Positions 48,815 through 62,246 of a stretch of 64,000 nt of DNA are shown piece by piece (position 1 is the stretch's first letter; every line of letters starts with the position of its first letter). The notes below the pieces were generated by a model, which was given only the letters and a program-made list of their open reading frames with translations, made no database searches and had not been told where the DNA came from. The DNA comes from Nymphaea colorata (Eukaryota > Streptophyta > Magnoliopsida > Nymphaeales > Nymphaeaceae). A program made the translations under genes and the position numbers. Where the stretch lies: positions 15,549,796-15,613,795 of the forward strand of contig NC_045140.1 in assembly GCF_008831285.2 (NCBI RefSeq), given 5' to 3'.

Positions 48815-50868
48815 CCCCTGTGAGCTGTGGTAGTCTCCATACCATTCATGGCGATTGCGATGAGAGGCGAACATATTCTCTCTATGCTGATGGTGGTTGG
48901 AAAAGCAGAATTCGTGCAGTTAGCAGTCAAAATCTGCATCTCTTTTTCATGTGCCTGGAAATAGTGGTGAAGTTTTGTTCTTATTTCGCCATCTCTTGCT
49001 TCCAAGTGTGGTTGCCGATGCATTATGTTGTCCTTTTTTCTTTTCCTTGCTTTTGTTTTAACCTCTGGTTCTGTAATATGAAAGTTTACAAGTAAAATGC
49101 CTGCTTGTTTGCCTCCTTGCACGTCTTATGAGGAGGATGAATTTAATAAATTTGGAGGAAGCAACCACTGGAAGAAATGTGGAGGGGAAATAAAAATATT
49201 TCTTTAGTGAAATTATCTTTTCCATCAAGTTTTGAATTTTGAGTCGTTGTCCAACTCCCTTCTGTTGTTGTGGCTCAGCTTTCGCTGCAAACACCATTTA
49301 TTTAAGCTTTGCACTGTTATTGACCTTGGTCACGAATGTCGCTTGTAAAGAAAAAAAAAAGACCTGCTGCGGCAGAGCGAGCAAGCAATGACAAAATCAA
49401 ACAGTGGGATAGACTCGTGAGCCTGGGTTGGTGGTGGACTGTCACGTGATCAGAAGAGCTTCAGAACGTACCGTCAAACGCTAGTTAGACTAATAGTTGA
49501 TAGAGAAAGAGGATCTCCAAGGAGGCCATCTGGATCTTTTTTTTTCAGTTATTTTGTTTCTTGGGTTGTAGCATGGAAGAGGAAGGTATGGCCGGGAGTC
49601 TGAAATTCTTCGACGGTGGAGGGGGTCGAGGGTGGAGGCCTGGTCACTTCCCCCTCTTTCCTCCTTCTACTGTCAAGCCAACTAGGGCAAGGAGACTCTC
49701 CGTTGACAACTTCGTGTTTTTCGAAGAGTTGGGATCCCCCAGGTGGAAAGCCTCTCATCAAGGACAATCATCTCACGTTTCCCGGTGTCCCACTGTGCCT
49801 CCAGTCCAGGCTTCCCAGCTTTTCGGAGGTTGTGATTTTGGCACAGTAACCTTACTGTTTGATGTCATTTCACCCACGGCGCGATCTAAAAGCAAAGGGA
49901 TTACAAAAGAGGGGGGTTAATTGAGTTTCTAGCAAGATTCCATTCTCCTTCATGAATAGACGGCCTGCCATCCAAAAAATCACACTACACAGCGCTTACA
50001 AACCAGGAAGATGGACCCCGTTGAGTATTTTAAGAGATGACTGACTTGTACAACATCTGCAGGACGCCAGGTGCCAGGCCTTCCTTTTCTAGCTTATTGC
50101 CAGCTGATCTTGGAACCTTTGACCAAGAACCGCGAAGGCGTCAAAACCGGCGATTAATAGTCATTGCGCAATGTCACTTGCTTTATTACTTTATTTGGCT
50201 CAATTTCCTTATCAGCTTCATCTCATCATCTGACTCATTACCAAGATGAACCGAGCTTCATTCTTCTTCGCGTTGGCGCTGAACTTCCATTTAAAGAAAA
50301 AGAACAACGATTTTTGTTTCACTTTTTTCCTAACGATATTTTCACTAAATCAGTTTAAGACATTTGAGAGGTTGATTAGGGGATCATATGTGTTAACATC
50401 TTCCAAGTTGGCATGTTAATTTAGTCATAGAGATGTAAGTAAGGTTGGGTATCAGGCCCGGGCTGGGTGTCAAGTTGATCCGATTGGGTCCAATAAGTTT
50501 TTTTAATATTAAAATTTTAATATATATATAAGTATATTATTTTGCATTAATTTTTTTTATTTTAACTGAACCAAACCTGAGCTTGTATAGAGCCAAGATC
50601 GGGTAAATGTCAGGAACTTAACTCGGCCCAAACCTGACTCTTTATCTGTCCAGGAAGCCTAGACTTAGTGCTAATAGTGTTCAAACCTACGTGTTGCTGA
50701 GTAAGTCATCTCCCTCGATCATCCTTTTCCTTGCTCGAGAAAACTGCTTGAGGCGATCGACGTAAAATCCCAATCCAACAAGTGGCCGGCCCCCAATTAG
50801 CTGCTGGTCTAACCAGCGTTTCTTTCATGGAGAGTACAAATTGTCATTTTCTACCAAAGAATTTCCTA
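48815..50868. other. Spacer between the At4g15545-like gene and the ERF gene
   Basis: The first 250 or so bases probably hold the 3' untranslated region. Open frames near 49561-49920 have no known domain. About 50440-50671 is a GGGCC/GGCCC-rich stretch around an AT core like the interior of the element at 26764. Its ends (TAAGGTTGGG and cctagactta) are too diverged to call. Confidence 0.5.
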
Positions 50869-50876
50869 TATAAGGA
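50869..50876 (+). promoter_or_regulatory. TATA box of the ERF gene
   Basis: TATATAAG lies about 100 bases upstream of ATG 50973, with a CT-rich leader between, a typical layout for an inducible intronless plant gene. Confidence 0.65.
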
Positions 50877-50972
50877 GAGGGTCGGTTGGTCGGACGTTTC
50901 CACAACCCTCGGTTCCGCTTCCCCACATGCTCTCTCTCCTCCTCTTTTCCAGCATCCTCGTTTGGTAGGTAG

Positions 50973-51653
50973 ATGGAGAAACTGACCTGCTGTGATGGAG
51001 ATGACACGACAATTAGCTGCTCATATTTGACGCTCGGAATCTCATGCAGCGGCAGCAGCAGCAGCAGTTGTGATGGCCTCACAGGTACCGGCTTGCTTGG
51101 AGGCCACGACGGCAAGGTGGCGGCAGACGTGGCCTCGCCTGGGAGACGTTTATATAAGGCATCGGCTATCCCCTCGAGTGCCGGAGGCACGGCTGCAGGG
51201 GAGCCCGTCTTGGCTGCGCCAGTAGTACCGACAGCCCATGCTTTTGGGAGCCAGGGAATGGGGAAGGCGTGCGTCAAGTACCGAGGAGTGAGGCAGCGGC
51301 CCTGGGGGAAGTTCGCGGCGGAGATAAGGGACTCAACTCGGCACGGCGCCAGACTGTGGCTGGGCACATTCGATACGGCGGTGGACGCCGCGCTCGCGTA
51401 TGACCGCGCAGCCTTCGCTATCCGGGGCTCCAAGGCTCAACTCAACTTTCCGATGCTTTTCCACGGCGGCAGACCGCTTAAATGGGTGGCGCCTCCTACT
51501 CCATCTGCGGTGATGGGGGAACGGAAGCGCCGGATGGCGACGATGATGAGGAGTCATGAGGGAATGAAAGAGAAGGCTTCTGCGCCACCGCGGGCATCTT
51601 ATGACGCAACCGGAGGCTGGATGCAGTTTTGCAAGGGGAAAAGGAACGAGTAG
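50973..51653 (+). CDS. AP2/ERF transcription factor, ERF subfamily
   Basis: This is an intronless 226-residue protein. One AP2/ERF domain spans about residues 103-160 ([47 protein letters not shown]). [10 protein letters not shown] carries the Ala and Asp that mark the ERF rather than DREB subfamily, and the GSKAQLNFP ending suggests group IX (ERF1/ORA59-like). It should bind GCC-box promoters in the nucleus in stress or ethylene/jasmonate responses; that role is from the family. The N-terminus has a serine run encoded by an AGC repeat (about 51047-51066). The tail is basic (GERKRRM) and ends in CKGKRNE. No EAR repressor motif is seen. One substitution in the usual VWLGTF strand (LWLGTF) is mild. 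Confidence 0.93.
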   Translation: MEKLTCCDGDDTTISCSYLTLGISCSGSSSSSCDGLTGTGLLGGHDGKVAADVASPGRRLYKASAIPSSAGGTAAGEPVLAAPVVPTAHAFGSQGMGKACVKYRGVRQRPWGKFAAEIRDSTRHGARLWLGTFDTAVDAALAYDRAAFAIRGSKAQLNFPMLFHGGRPLKWVAPPTPSAVMGERKRRMATMMRSHEGMKEKASAPPRASYDATGGWMQFCKGKRNE

Positions 51654-53717
51654 AACGGTGGCCTAGCTCTTTTGTGGGGGCGTCGTCCTCGCTTCCTTCG
51701 TCCACGACCTTAGTCAGTCGTATCTTTTCGTTTCCTTTGGAAGCCCATGGCGTTCGTACGCGCTCATTTTTCTCGTCTCTCTTCCTCATGATTGCCTCTG
51801 TATGCTTTCGGATCACTTTCGTTGAGATGACTGACATTGGTCGGATCATTTTTCCTCCGATCGGAGTCCCTCTCATTCTTTTCTCTTTTTTTTTGGTTTA
51901 ATTTCTTAAAAACTACAAAATTGGCAATTCATATGAACCTTCATCTCGCGGTCATCTACAGGAGAAGTTAATTACATGTTCATCTCGGAATCCAAGTTCA
52001 ACGTCACCTTTACCCATTTATCCCAAGCCAAAATCCCCAAAACCACGCTTATGGGACCCAAACCATGGTCCGTATCCACTTTATCACGCACATGCGAGAT
52101 CCATCCACGATGCGAGGCCCTGCAATGTCTAGAAGTTGCATCATAGAAGGGGAAAAAAAAAAAAAAGGCTCTGGTTGGTCTCGGTTTATGTGCCCGACTT
52201 CCACATGGATCAGAAAGATTTGTGACCAGTTGGTGTGTTTGAAGGAGAAGCAATATTCAAATAAAGCATGGTGCATGCACCCCTGTACTTGGGTTGGTTA
52301 ATTTGCTTTGTCGCATCAACATGTTAATTCCAAAACTTGCCGCATCCTTTTTTGTAATGTTTGGCAACAATGTAAGTGAAAGCGGTGTCAAGTTAAAAAG
52401 ATAAATTTTCTTCTAAGTACCAAGGGAAGGGAATCTTTTAAGAGAGACAAAAAACTTCGGCCTCCTAGTATTCATACTTATTTTTGACCTGAAGTTCCCC
52501 ATTGTGTTTGTTGAAAATTTCATATAAAAAATTAGTCATTAGTTTCTTTTGATTTCATGCTTATGTATGAAAGAGTAGGCCGGCCATACACTACGCCGCC
52601 ACAACAGGCAAGGCTGGCTCAACATGGATTTGCCTACTGAAGCTAGCCAGCTGTAACCGGAGGATTTAGTAAAAAAAGGCACATTGTAAACAACAAATAA
52701 GTATAATTCTCCTATGAAAAACTTTGAAGTACTTATAAGCATCTATATTACCACTCCCTAGCTTAACTTAATCTGACTCTTTTCCAGCCAATCCAAATTG
52801 ATCCTCATATCAGCTACAAAATTAATACATTTATTTTTCTGCAGTGGGAACCACAATGCCATGATTCATCTTATATTGGAACTGGTATGTTGATCGAGAT
52901 TGAATCAGTGACAAACTGATTCTGTTCGATTAACAATTCAAAGGTACCACATGTCTGTTTTTTTTTCAACAGATCTTTGCAAAAATATGTAGACAATACT
53001 AGCTTGTAGGCCTCACATATATTATATATTTATTTATTTATTTATTGGGGGAGCTCTAACACTGGACAGAAGCAAGCAAAATCGTACAGCCCAATGGTCT
53101 TGGCAACCATCAACGTTTTAACTTTCTAAGAGCAAGAACAAAAAAAGTAAAGTAAAGTGCCACGGTAGTATACTGGTAGATGACATACAAAATTTATTTT
53201 GTTAAAAGTTTCACCTTTAATTTTGCTCATGGACCAACGATTATGTGAAAACTTCCAGTTGAAGGAACCAAAAGAAAAGAACAGGTTTGACGACCTCGTT
53301 TGGGAACACTTGACTTTTTGCTCCCTGGCAAAGTGAAAAAACACTTGCGGCCGTAACCTTCAAATGAAGTGTAACAAGCGATAGAGGAACTGTGGTATTT
53401 TATTTTATTAGCCGGTTCTCATCAGCGGAAAGTTCACAACACAAGGCGCTTCATGATATTAAGAATGAAATACGGCCCGTCACCGGAAATTTACGCTCTT
53501 TAACCCTCCTGGCCTTGAGTGGAGGGGGTTATATTATTCGGGAGGCTCTCAGATCTCGCGCGAGACACTGAAAACAGAGAGAGAGAGAGAGCGTCCAGGC
53601 TTTGCTCTTCCCCGGACCCCCGAACTCACCCCCTACCTGAGGGAGGGTGCCGCCTTCGCAGAATAGCGGGATCTTGACGCATAGATCTCCGCAGATCGCA
53701 GCTCGGCGACGCCCCCG
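51654..53717. other. Spacer between the ERF gene and coatomer gamma
   Basis: No protein family recognised. It holds a poly-A patch near 52150-52166, a TTTA repeat near 53030-53046, and a GA tract at 53576-53592 inside the probable coatomer leader. Confidence 0.5.
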
Positions 53718-56700
53718 ATGGCGCAGCCTTTTGTGAAGAAGGACGACGACAGAGACGATGAAGGTGCGCATCTCGGAGTCTCCTTTCTCCTTTTCGCTCC
53801 TCGCATCTGCTTCTTCTTCCGCTTTTTATCATTTGATCCTCAGATATTTCGCTTAAAACGCTTAGATCTACTTTTCTCATTCCAATCTTCTTGCCCCACG
53901 GGATGAACCGCTGTTTCCTTTTCTCTGTCTTGTAATTTCATCGATAGATTTCATCAACTGATCGTCTTTTTTTACAAAAAAAAAAAAAAAAAAAAAATTC
54001 TTTTCGGCATTGTGCTTGCGGTTTTGGTCGACTCGGATCTATGTCATCTGATGTGTCGTTTGTAATTGTGGTTGATTAAGATCTATATCATTCTCATTTG
54101 CCCTTCTTTTGGCGCTTCTTGTGAAATTGATGCCATTGCGAGACGACTGATGACGCCAACTTTTGATTGCTGTGTTTTCTGTTGTTACCTCTAGCGGATT
54201 ACTCCCCCTTTCTTGGGATCGAGAAGGGAGCCGTTCTTCAAGAGGCTAGGGTTTTCAACGATCCTCAACTCGATTCCAGAAGATGCTCTCAGGTTCCTTT
54301 TGATTTCATTGCTATCGGATATGACGTACAATTTGTTTCTTGCATCATGCATTCAATTTCTCTGCCTTTGGTTGTCTTCAGGTGATCACCAAGCTCCTTT
54401 ACTTGCTTAACCAAGGAGAGACATTCACAAAGGTACGGTGTAAAATCTCTTTTCTGTTCTTTTTCCCTTTTGCTTGATTAGTTCTCTAACGTGTAAAGAT
54501 TTTGGGCAATTCAGATCGAAGCGACGGAAGTGTTTTTTGCCGTCACAAAGCTTTTTCAGTCCAAGGATGCTGCACTGAGGAGAATGGTCTATCTGATGAT
54601 CAAAGAGCTTTCTCCATCCGCAGATGAGGTGGTTTGGAATTGCAATTGCTTTTAGGGGCACTCCTACATACGTCCTGAAATTATTTTCATTGAAAGTAAG
54701 TACTGATCTCTGGTGATTTTTCTGCCAGGTGATTATAGTTACTAGTTCTTTGATGAAAGATATGAACAGTAAGACAGACATGTACCGGGCAAATGCCATA
54801 CGAGTTTTATGTAGAATTACTGATGGAACCCTGCTCGGCCAAATTGAGAGATACTTGAAGCAGGCAATTGTTGATAAAAATCCCGTTGTTGCCAGTGCGG
54901 CTCTTGTTAGTGGCGTTCATCTGCTTCAAGTATTACAGATAACTAATTCTTTCGTTTTCTGACCTGGTTCATGATATTTGGGTGAAGTAATTGTGCCATT
55001 TTCTTATTCAATTCAGACAAATCCAGATATTGTGAAGAGGTGGAGCAATGAGGTACAAGAAGCAGTTCAATCAAGGGCTGCCCTTGTACAATTCCATGCA
55101 TTGGCTTTGCTTCATCAGGTATGATGTTTACCTTGACCTGAATATATTCACATGAGTGCTGCCTGTTATCAAAGTAAAAACAAACATACGCAATGGAAGA
55201 GAGTGGGGATGAAGAAGAAAAAGTTTAAGTACACGGTACAGTCAGTATACCAGTTAACGTTTGCTAACTACCAAACAAAATCTTCAACAAGAAACCATGC
55301 AGGCAGGATAAGTTTCTGTCACAGTTCCCATATCCATCTTGTGACCAATGCAAACCGTTAGATAAATTGGTATATTTAATTGAATGTAGCTGATTTTCCA
55401 ATTATCAACTATAAACAGTGCAAGCAGGACAAGCTTCTATAACACAACCACATTAAATATTTCATAATATGAATATATGATAATAAACATTAAAACAACT
55501 TTGGAAGGCAAAATCTAATGAAATTGAACCAATTAAATTTGGATGCCATATAATATGAGCAAAACACTTACAAATAAATGTCAATGTTTTTCGATGTTAT
55601 GCACATGCAAAATCGTTCTAACTTCTAAAACTAAAATCTTAAAACAAAACTTAAAATACTTATCTAATAAATAAATAAATAAATAAATAAATAAATATAT
55701 ATATATATATAAATGCTCAATATAGGGTATAGTTCATGTGCACAGTGCTTGCAGTAAAATTGTCTTCCATTATGAATTTATGATTCCAATGACCAGGAAA
55801 AGGTATTAATAAGATTATCCATATATATGTAAGAGTTAAAAACTTAAAAAACATAAAAGATTTCAGGTATAATAATTTGTAAATTCTAATTGTAACTGTA
55901 ACTATTAATGAACATGCATAATTACACATAACACTTTTAATAGAAAATCACATGCAACAACAAAGTGAAAAACTGCCCAAAAACTGAGGAGGAAAACTCT
56001 GCCTCAAAAGAAGGGAGAAGAAAGAAAGAAAAAGGGAACAATTACTTCAGTTGTCAATGAGAAGAGCCTAGGCTATTGAGTTCCTAAGCATCCTAGGTTA
56101 TGTTCTAGGCATCTTTGTGTGGAAGATCACCTGAAACCAGCTAGCCTACGTGATCAATTATTAAGCCCGAGAAACTAGGCAAGACTGGGCACAAGCCTGG
56201 GCAAGCCTTTGACAGCACTTAGATATCAAGTATGAAAGTCATTAAGCAAAATCTGATAATAACGTACACTGCTTGCATGGTTTACAAGTTGAGAATACAC
56301 TGTCATGTACATTGTTGTACAATCGATCCTTGAACCGCCTTGGCAGGTCTGCTGATTCGACGGGCTGATCAGTTCACTGATGCAACTGAATCGGTTGTGG
56401 ATCAGCCAAACATATTGAAAAAAGTATTTTTAAGGAAATAAATGCAACACATTAAAGTAACTAAAAATACCAAAAAAAAATTCAAAAAATAGTTAAAGGA
56501 GTAATATGTTAACCAATTAACAGCTAGAAGGATAATGTGTTCACGAATTATAAATCATAATTTACGAAGTGATAAATAAAATAACCAACAAATAAATATG
56601 CACAATAAAAATGGAATTTATTTATGCATCAAAATTGTTAAGGAAAAAAAATCATGATAGTCTAAATAAATATCGATTTAGATACAATGGACAAATCAAG

Positions 56701-59700
56701 TTCATCTATTTTTCTTTGAAATGTAATCAAGAGATGCATTTCAGTTCAGGAATTTCATTGTCCCCCAGTTGGATGCCTACGTGAAGGCGGACAGGAACAA
56801 ACTGTGAGAATTTTTTGCATTTTTTAATTTTATTGATTTAAATCTTAAAAAAATAGGAAGGGAAAAGTGCCAAATGCCAATAGCTCTCTCTACACTTTTA
56901 CCTTTCATGGTTTGATTTTTGGGCCACCTGCACGTCCATTGAGCTGGCTGTTGACTAGCTCCGTCTCCTCTTGTATGTGTAGGAGTGCTTCCCTTTTTTT
57001 TACAATTAGCACTCGACTTTTGGGGTGTGATTTAAAAGAGAATTTGGTCTAATTATTTATAGGCATCTCCCTTTGCGTGCCATTACTTATTAGACATATC
57101 TGATTCGCATATTGGTCGGCATATGAGTTTGTTTATTTATAGTTTATGTATGTATGTATGTATGTATGCATGTATATATGTATGTATATGTGTATGCGTG
57201 TATCTATGTGTGTATGTATGTATTAATGCACTCTTGTGTTTTTACAATTTAATATCAAATGTTGTGTCTCAGACTCTCAATATGCTTAATTTAATTTCAA
57301 TATATATATGCAGTTCATCATTTTCATATTATTTTTCCTATTCTTATGAGGCCCTCCTTTGTGCCACTGCTAAATCTGCTTAGGCCTTTAGAAGGCCAAT
57401 GGTCTAGGTGCGCTTGGCACTTTTGACTACTATGTTTATTGGTGACGTCATGGTGGAAGGAGGTCTCTGCTGCTAGGCGGAGGAAGAAAAAGGAAGAGGG
57501 TTGGATTTGTCCCTCTTTTTGATTTTTGTTTTTTATTTTATTAATTAATTATTATGGTATTGTTCCTAACAAAATGAAAATAGACTCAGTTGCAATTGTT
57601 TGACTTTAAATTTGGATAAAACCAGCCATAGATGTGTTGGCCGAAGCCAACTTGGCCGAAGCCAACACTACATGGACCATGTATATTCGGAGTGCAATCG
57701 TACATCTGTGTCCTGCATTGTTGACATGAGATTGCACTTGTAGGAGGATGTCTGCCTTTTGTTGTTGGTGCTCAAAGAGGCTAGTATTGTTTTCTTTACT
57801 CAACCCATCATAGTTTCAATCAATGTTGTAAAAAGCGTATCGTAAGCCGTATCGGTCTGGCTTTAAGATACGCCGTATCGTAAAATATCGTAACGTATCG
57901 TAACTGTATCGTTTTTTTTAAATAAATAAAAAAATAAGAAAAATCCATAAAAAATCAGTAAAAATCAAGAATAATATGTTCTTCATAAAAAACATGTTTT
58001 ACATAATGATAGACTTATTAGTTATTATTGCTATAAAGTTACGGTTCATCATTCGTAAACGTCAAAATTTATAACAATATCAATCTAGAAAGCACAACAA
58101 GTCAACAATTACATAACCTATATCATGATTTCATAACCATAGATTCATAAGTCATAAGGTCCATAAGTCTATGAGGTACCACATCAAAAAACAAGTTTTA
58201 GATGTTATGTATTACATCACAAGATGATAATGAAATGTGAAAATGTTCAATGTCAATACATATAAAATGAAAGCACTCTCCACTCTCAGTCATAATCTTC
58301 ATCATATTCATTCTCCTTCTCATCTCCATCTTCTTCTTCATCATCATGATTTTAAAAAACCCCTTTCCTCCCAACGGGAATCAGCCACCCTCGCACAAAT
58401 CCATGGCTTAATTGATGATTTCAAGGTGAAAATCAATGATTTAATGGTGGAAAACGATGATTTCTATCCATGGCGGCACAATCTCTAGGTTAGAAATGAA
58501 GAAGGGGTGAGCTTTTATAAAGAAAACTTGAAAAAGGGAGATTCGAGCCCCCTTTTTTTTTGAAATCAGCCCGTATCGTACGATACAGAGGCTTGTATCG
58601 TACGTATCGTATGATATGGGGCATGTATTGTATGTATCGTACGATACAGGCACGATACACCCCTATTTACGATACAGGAGGTGTATCGTAACGTATTTTG
58701 TAAACGATACGGCCCCGTATCGTACGATACGTACAAGACTGGTTTCAATAAATTAGATCAAGGGCTTCATGATGAGTTAAGTAACTCGAGCTTAGCTAGA
58801 GCTAGGTATGCTTAGGCTCTTAGCTTATTTAAGCTTCCTTAAGCTCTATTGATCTCATTGAATGTGAATATGTAGAATCTGATTCCTAAAGTTGTCACAG
58901 AAAAATGCATTGGACTCAATATGTGCTTTGTTTGGTTTTAGAAAAGAGGTTTCTTGTGGTCACACTTTGTATGTTAGAAAAAAGAATTGTACACGGTTTT
59001 GTTAAGATTGAACCACCGAGGGCTGGCTTGAGCTAAACTAAGCCGATCTTGAGCTTTCTTAAGCTCGAGTCGAGCTCATTGCTGCTGAGCTCAGTTCGAA
59101 CTTGTCCGACGAAAAGCCCTACATATGACACAATGCTAAACCTGTAGGGAACTTGCAGGCAGAAGTTAGTGGATATTGCTTCTTGGTGAATATTGTTCTC
59201 TATCAAGTTTCCACATGAGTTTTGGTTTTATTTCTTTATTGAACTTGTGACTTGCAGATTCGGCAAAATGACCGCTTAGCTGTTAGTAAACTTGTCACTA
59301 GCCTTACAAGAGGGACAGTCCGCTCACCCTTGGCACAATGCCTTCTGATCCGTTACACTGCCCAGGTTCTTGTTTGTTGCATTTTTCAAGAAAATATATG
59401 CACTTCATAGGTAGCTTGAAGAAGTTCAAATATCTGTCGTTAACAGGTCATACGTGAATCAAACACACAAACTGGAGACCGTCCATTCTATGATTACCTT
59501 GAAGGCTGTTTGCGTCACAAAGCTGAAATGGTGATATTTGAAGCTGCCCGAGCAATAACTGAGCTCAGTGGTGTGACAAGCCGAGAGCTAACTCCAGCTA
59601 TTACAGTATTGCAGCTGTTCTTGAGTTCTTCGAAGCCAGTTCTAAGATTTGCTGCTGTTCGTACGTTAAATAAGGCAGGTTTTCTTAAATATGATTTTTG

Positions 59701-61820
59701 CTTTTTTTCCTGTATATATGCATGTTTTAGAGTTTTTTTTTTAATCACATAGATAAGGAGGTGAAGATGACCTATGCCTCACTTTCTTCCTCCTTGGGTT
59801 TCCTTGTGAATGTTAGCCTTATAAACCTTCAGTTGATGTTGATTTTAGGTTGATCCTATTGTGTTGCATTGGTACATGTAGGAAGACAGGAGGGGCGATC
59901 TCCCTACTTAAGGCTTATGTTTTGCTTTTAATGATGAATGTTTTAAGGATGAAATTTTTCTTGTCATCTTTTACTTCAATTTTGATATGCATCTTGCAGG
60001 TTGCAATGACACACCCTTTGGCAGTTACAAATTGCAATATCGACATGGAAAGCTTGATATCAGATCAGAACAGGAGCATTGCCACTCTAGCAATCACCAC
60101 CCTTTTGAAAACTGGCAATGAGTCAAGTGTAGATCGACTAATGAAGCAAATTACCAATTTTATGTCTGATATTGCAGATGAGTTCAAGATCGTTGTGGTT
60201 GAAGCTATTCGATCTTTGTGTCTTAAGTTTCCGCTCAAATATCGTACATTGTTAGTTATCTCTCCATAACCTTTTCTTATTCATTCTATGTGATATTGGT
60301 GTGGATGTGTAGTGAGACATGTAAAGCATGTTTTTTTTTTCGTGGTGGGGGGGGGGGTAGGGTGAGGGTGGGAAGGTGTAGAAGCACTCACAGACATGCA
60401 TGTGCACATGAGTGTGATCATTGGTATAAAATATAAATGAGCTAAAAAAACGTATCATGGGAAAAAAAAAAGGTCACTTGAAGCATTTGAATCTATCAAG
60501 TATCACTATCAAGTATCAACCTCATGACTGGTTCTAGACTTTGCTTGGTCTAGGATTGACATGCTAAGAAGAAGATGAAGAACCAAATTAAGCTCAGACA
60601 AATGTTTAACCGTTTGTTTCCATACAAATTAGACCAACCTTTTTCTGACAGCAATCGAGCCACAACCACACCTACATGTGTTGATATAGATGTTTCTGGC
60701 TTTTAGAAGTACCTATTCTAAGGATTCTGTATCCTTTTTGCTTGTTGTGAAGTTGACATGTTAAATTTTTTCTGCTTATTTTCCAGGATGAACTTCTTGA
60801 GCAATATTCTCAGAGAAGAAGGAGGTTTTGAGTACAAGAAGGCTATTGTTGATTCAATCCTTATCCTTATTAGAGACATACCTGATGCCAAAGAAAGTGG
60901 TTTGTCTCACCTCTGTGAATTCATTGAGGACTGTGAATTTACCTATCTTTCAACTCAGGTAAACTTTATTGTAGGAAGGTTAACCCTGTTTAGTTTTCTT
61001 ATATGTAATTGATTATTTGAATTACCGTCTCTTTTCTGCTTACTTGTTCTTCTTTGGGGTCTTGACCAAAGGTGAACTTGGAGGGATCTAGATAGAGATC
61101 TTCCTATAAAAAGTTGATTTTTGTGAAGACCATTTAGTAAAACTCAGGCCTCAGGCATTCACTTGCTTTCATGTGTGTATAAAAGTCATTCAATGGCTGG
61201 TTTTGTTAAAGAGGAGTAATTATTCTTTGGTTGATGATTGGGTGTCAATTTGGCCTATCATAAATGCAAGTTCTTAGCCTTCTCTTTCTCAACTAACGTG
61301 ATGATTATGACCTCTTAATGATTTTTTTGTCATTTTTTTATGTTACACAAAAAATTAAATCCATAAGTTTTACTAGGAACAGATTAAACCTTTTGGCCAG
61401 TCTCCAGAGCCTGAGGGCCATCAATGCAAATGAGTGCATTCATGTCTACAGAAGTTTTGTTTGTGAGTTCAATTGCAGAGAGCGTCTTCTGAATCTTACT
61501 CTCTTGGTGCTTTTGTAGATTCTTCATTTCTTGGGGAATGAAGGGCCAAAGACGTCAGACCCTAGTAAATATATTCGATATATATATAACCGGGTTATCC
61601 TTGAAAATGCTACTGTGAGAGCAAGTGCTGTAAGTACCTTGGCAAAGTTTGGTGCGATGGTTGAATCTTTGAAGGTACATATGGCCTCAGGGAATTTTTT
61701 GTTTTTTTGGTCATACTTCTGAATGCTTGGTTGTTGACATATACTGGAATTGTTTGTCATTTGATGCAGCCTCGGGTCTTTGTTCTGTTGAGGCGGTGCT
61801 TGTATGATAATGATGATGAG
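53718..61820 (+). CDS. COPG: Coatomer gamma subunit, 5' part (continues past window)
   Basis: Exons: 53718-53763, 54195-54292, 54382-54432, 54515-54628, 54729-54929, 55017-55118, 59258-59365, 59447-59674, 60000-60250, 60787-60958, 61519-61674, 61770-61820. They join into 526 codons with no stop, about 60 percent of the usual 880-890 residues. This is the adaptin-like alpha-solenoid trunk of gamma-COP, a COPI coat subunit in Golgi-to-ER and intra-Golgi vesicle transport. Telling blocks are [25 protein letters not shown]-type [45 protein letters not shown] and [10 protein letters not shown]. The appendage-domain exons lie beyond the right edge. Exon 8 uses a GC donor (AAG|GCAGGT); choosing the GT four bases on would break the frame. 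Intron 6 is 4.1 kb and carries a hAT-like element. Confidence 0.95.
55674..55710. repeat. AAAT repeat followed by AT repeat
   Basis: ATAA units run straight into an AT dinucleotide tract in coatomer intron 6. Confidence 0.75.
57146..57225. repeat. Degenerate GTAT/TGTG microsatellite
   Basis: TATG tetranucleotide units with point changes in coatomer intron 6. Confidence 0.75.
57821..58741. mobile_element. hAT-like element with GTATCG repeats in coatomer intron 6
   Basis: It is flanked by an exact 8-bp duplication gtttcaat (57813-57820, 58742-58749). The left end CAATGTTGTA and the complement of the right end CAGTCTTGTA form the inverted termini, with CGTATCG a few bases further in on both sides. 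Many copies of CGTATCG/CGATACG, several as palindromes (cgtatcgtacgatacg), crowd both ends. The core is AT-rich and non-coding. At 921 bp it is non-autonomous; hAT elements with CA.TGTTGTA ends and 8-base duplications are common in plants. Confidence 0.78.
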
Positions 61821-62246
61821 GTAAGTTTGTGTAGCTATGCTAGCTGCTTCTTGGGAAGATGCAGTGCAATGGTTGTGCTTTTAAGGTTAACTAAAATAAC
61901 GAAAAGGACCAGTCTTTTGTTTTTTTCCGTTTGTTTACTCATTTATAACATGATAGATGACCTAGATCTGGTTTTTTCCCCTTTACTTTTTCTCTTTCCA
62001 TCTTGAGGATGTTTAGACATGCTTCTGCCTGTTCATATTTTTCTATCTAGATTTATGCTGTGAAAATTTTGCTTTTCAATTAGTTGCTGGCTTGCTGCTC
62101 CATATGATGGTAGTGGTTGATATATATTTTTGTAACTGGGTTTTTTCTTGAGCACCTCATTTCCTGGAACATACCCTTTTCTGGATAATGTTGGTGCCCC
62201 TCTCTAGATGGATGCTATTCCTAAGTAGGTCCTTGCTAAAATTCAG

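Noticed and set aside
49561..49920. 119-codon plus-strand frame between two genes
   Set aside because: Low-complexity glycine/proline composition, no domain, and both strands are open over the same stretch.
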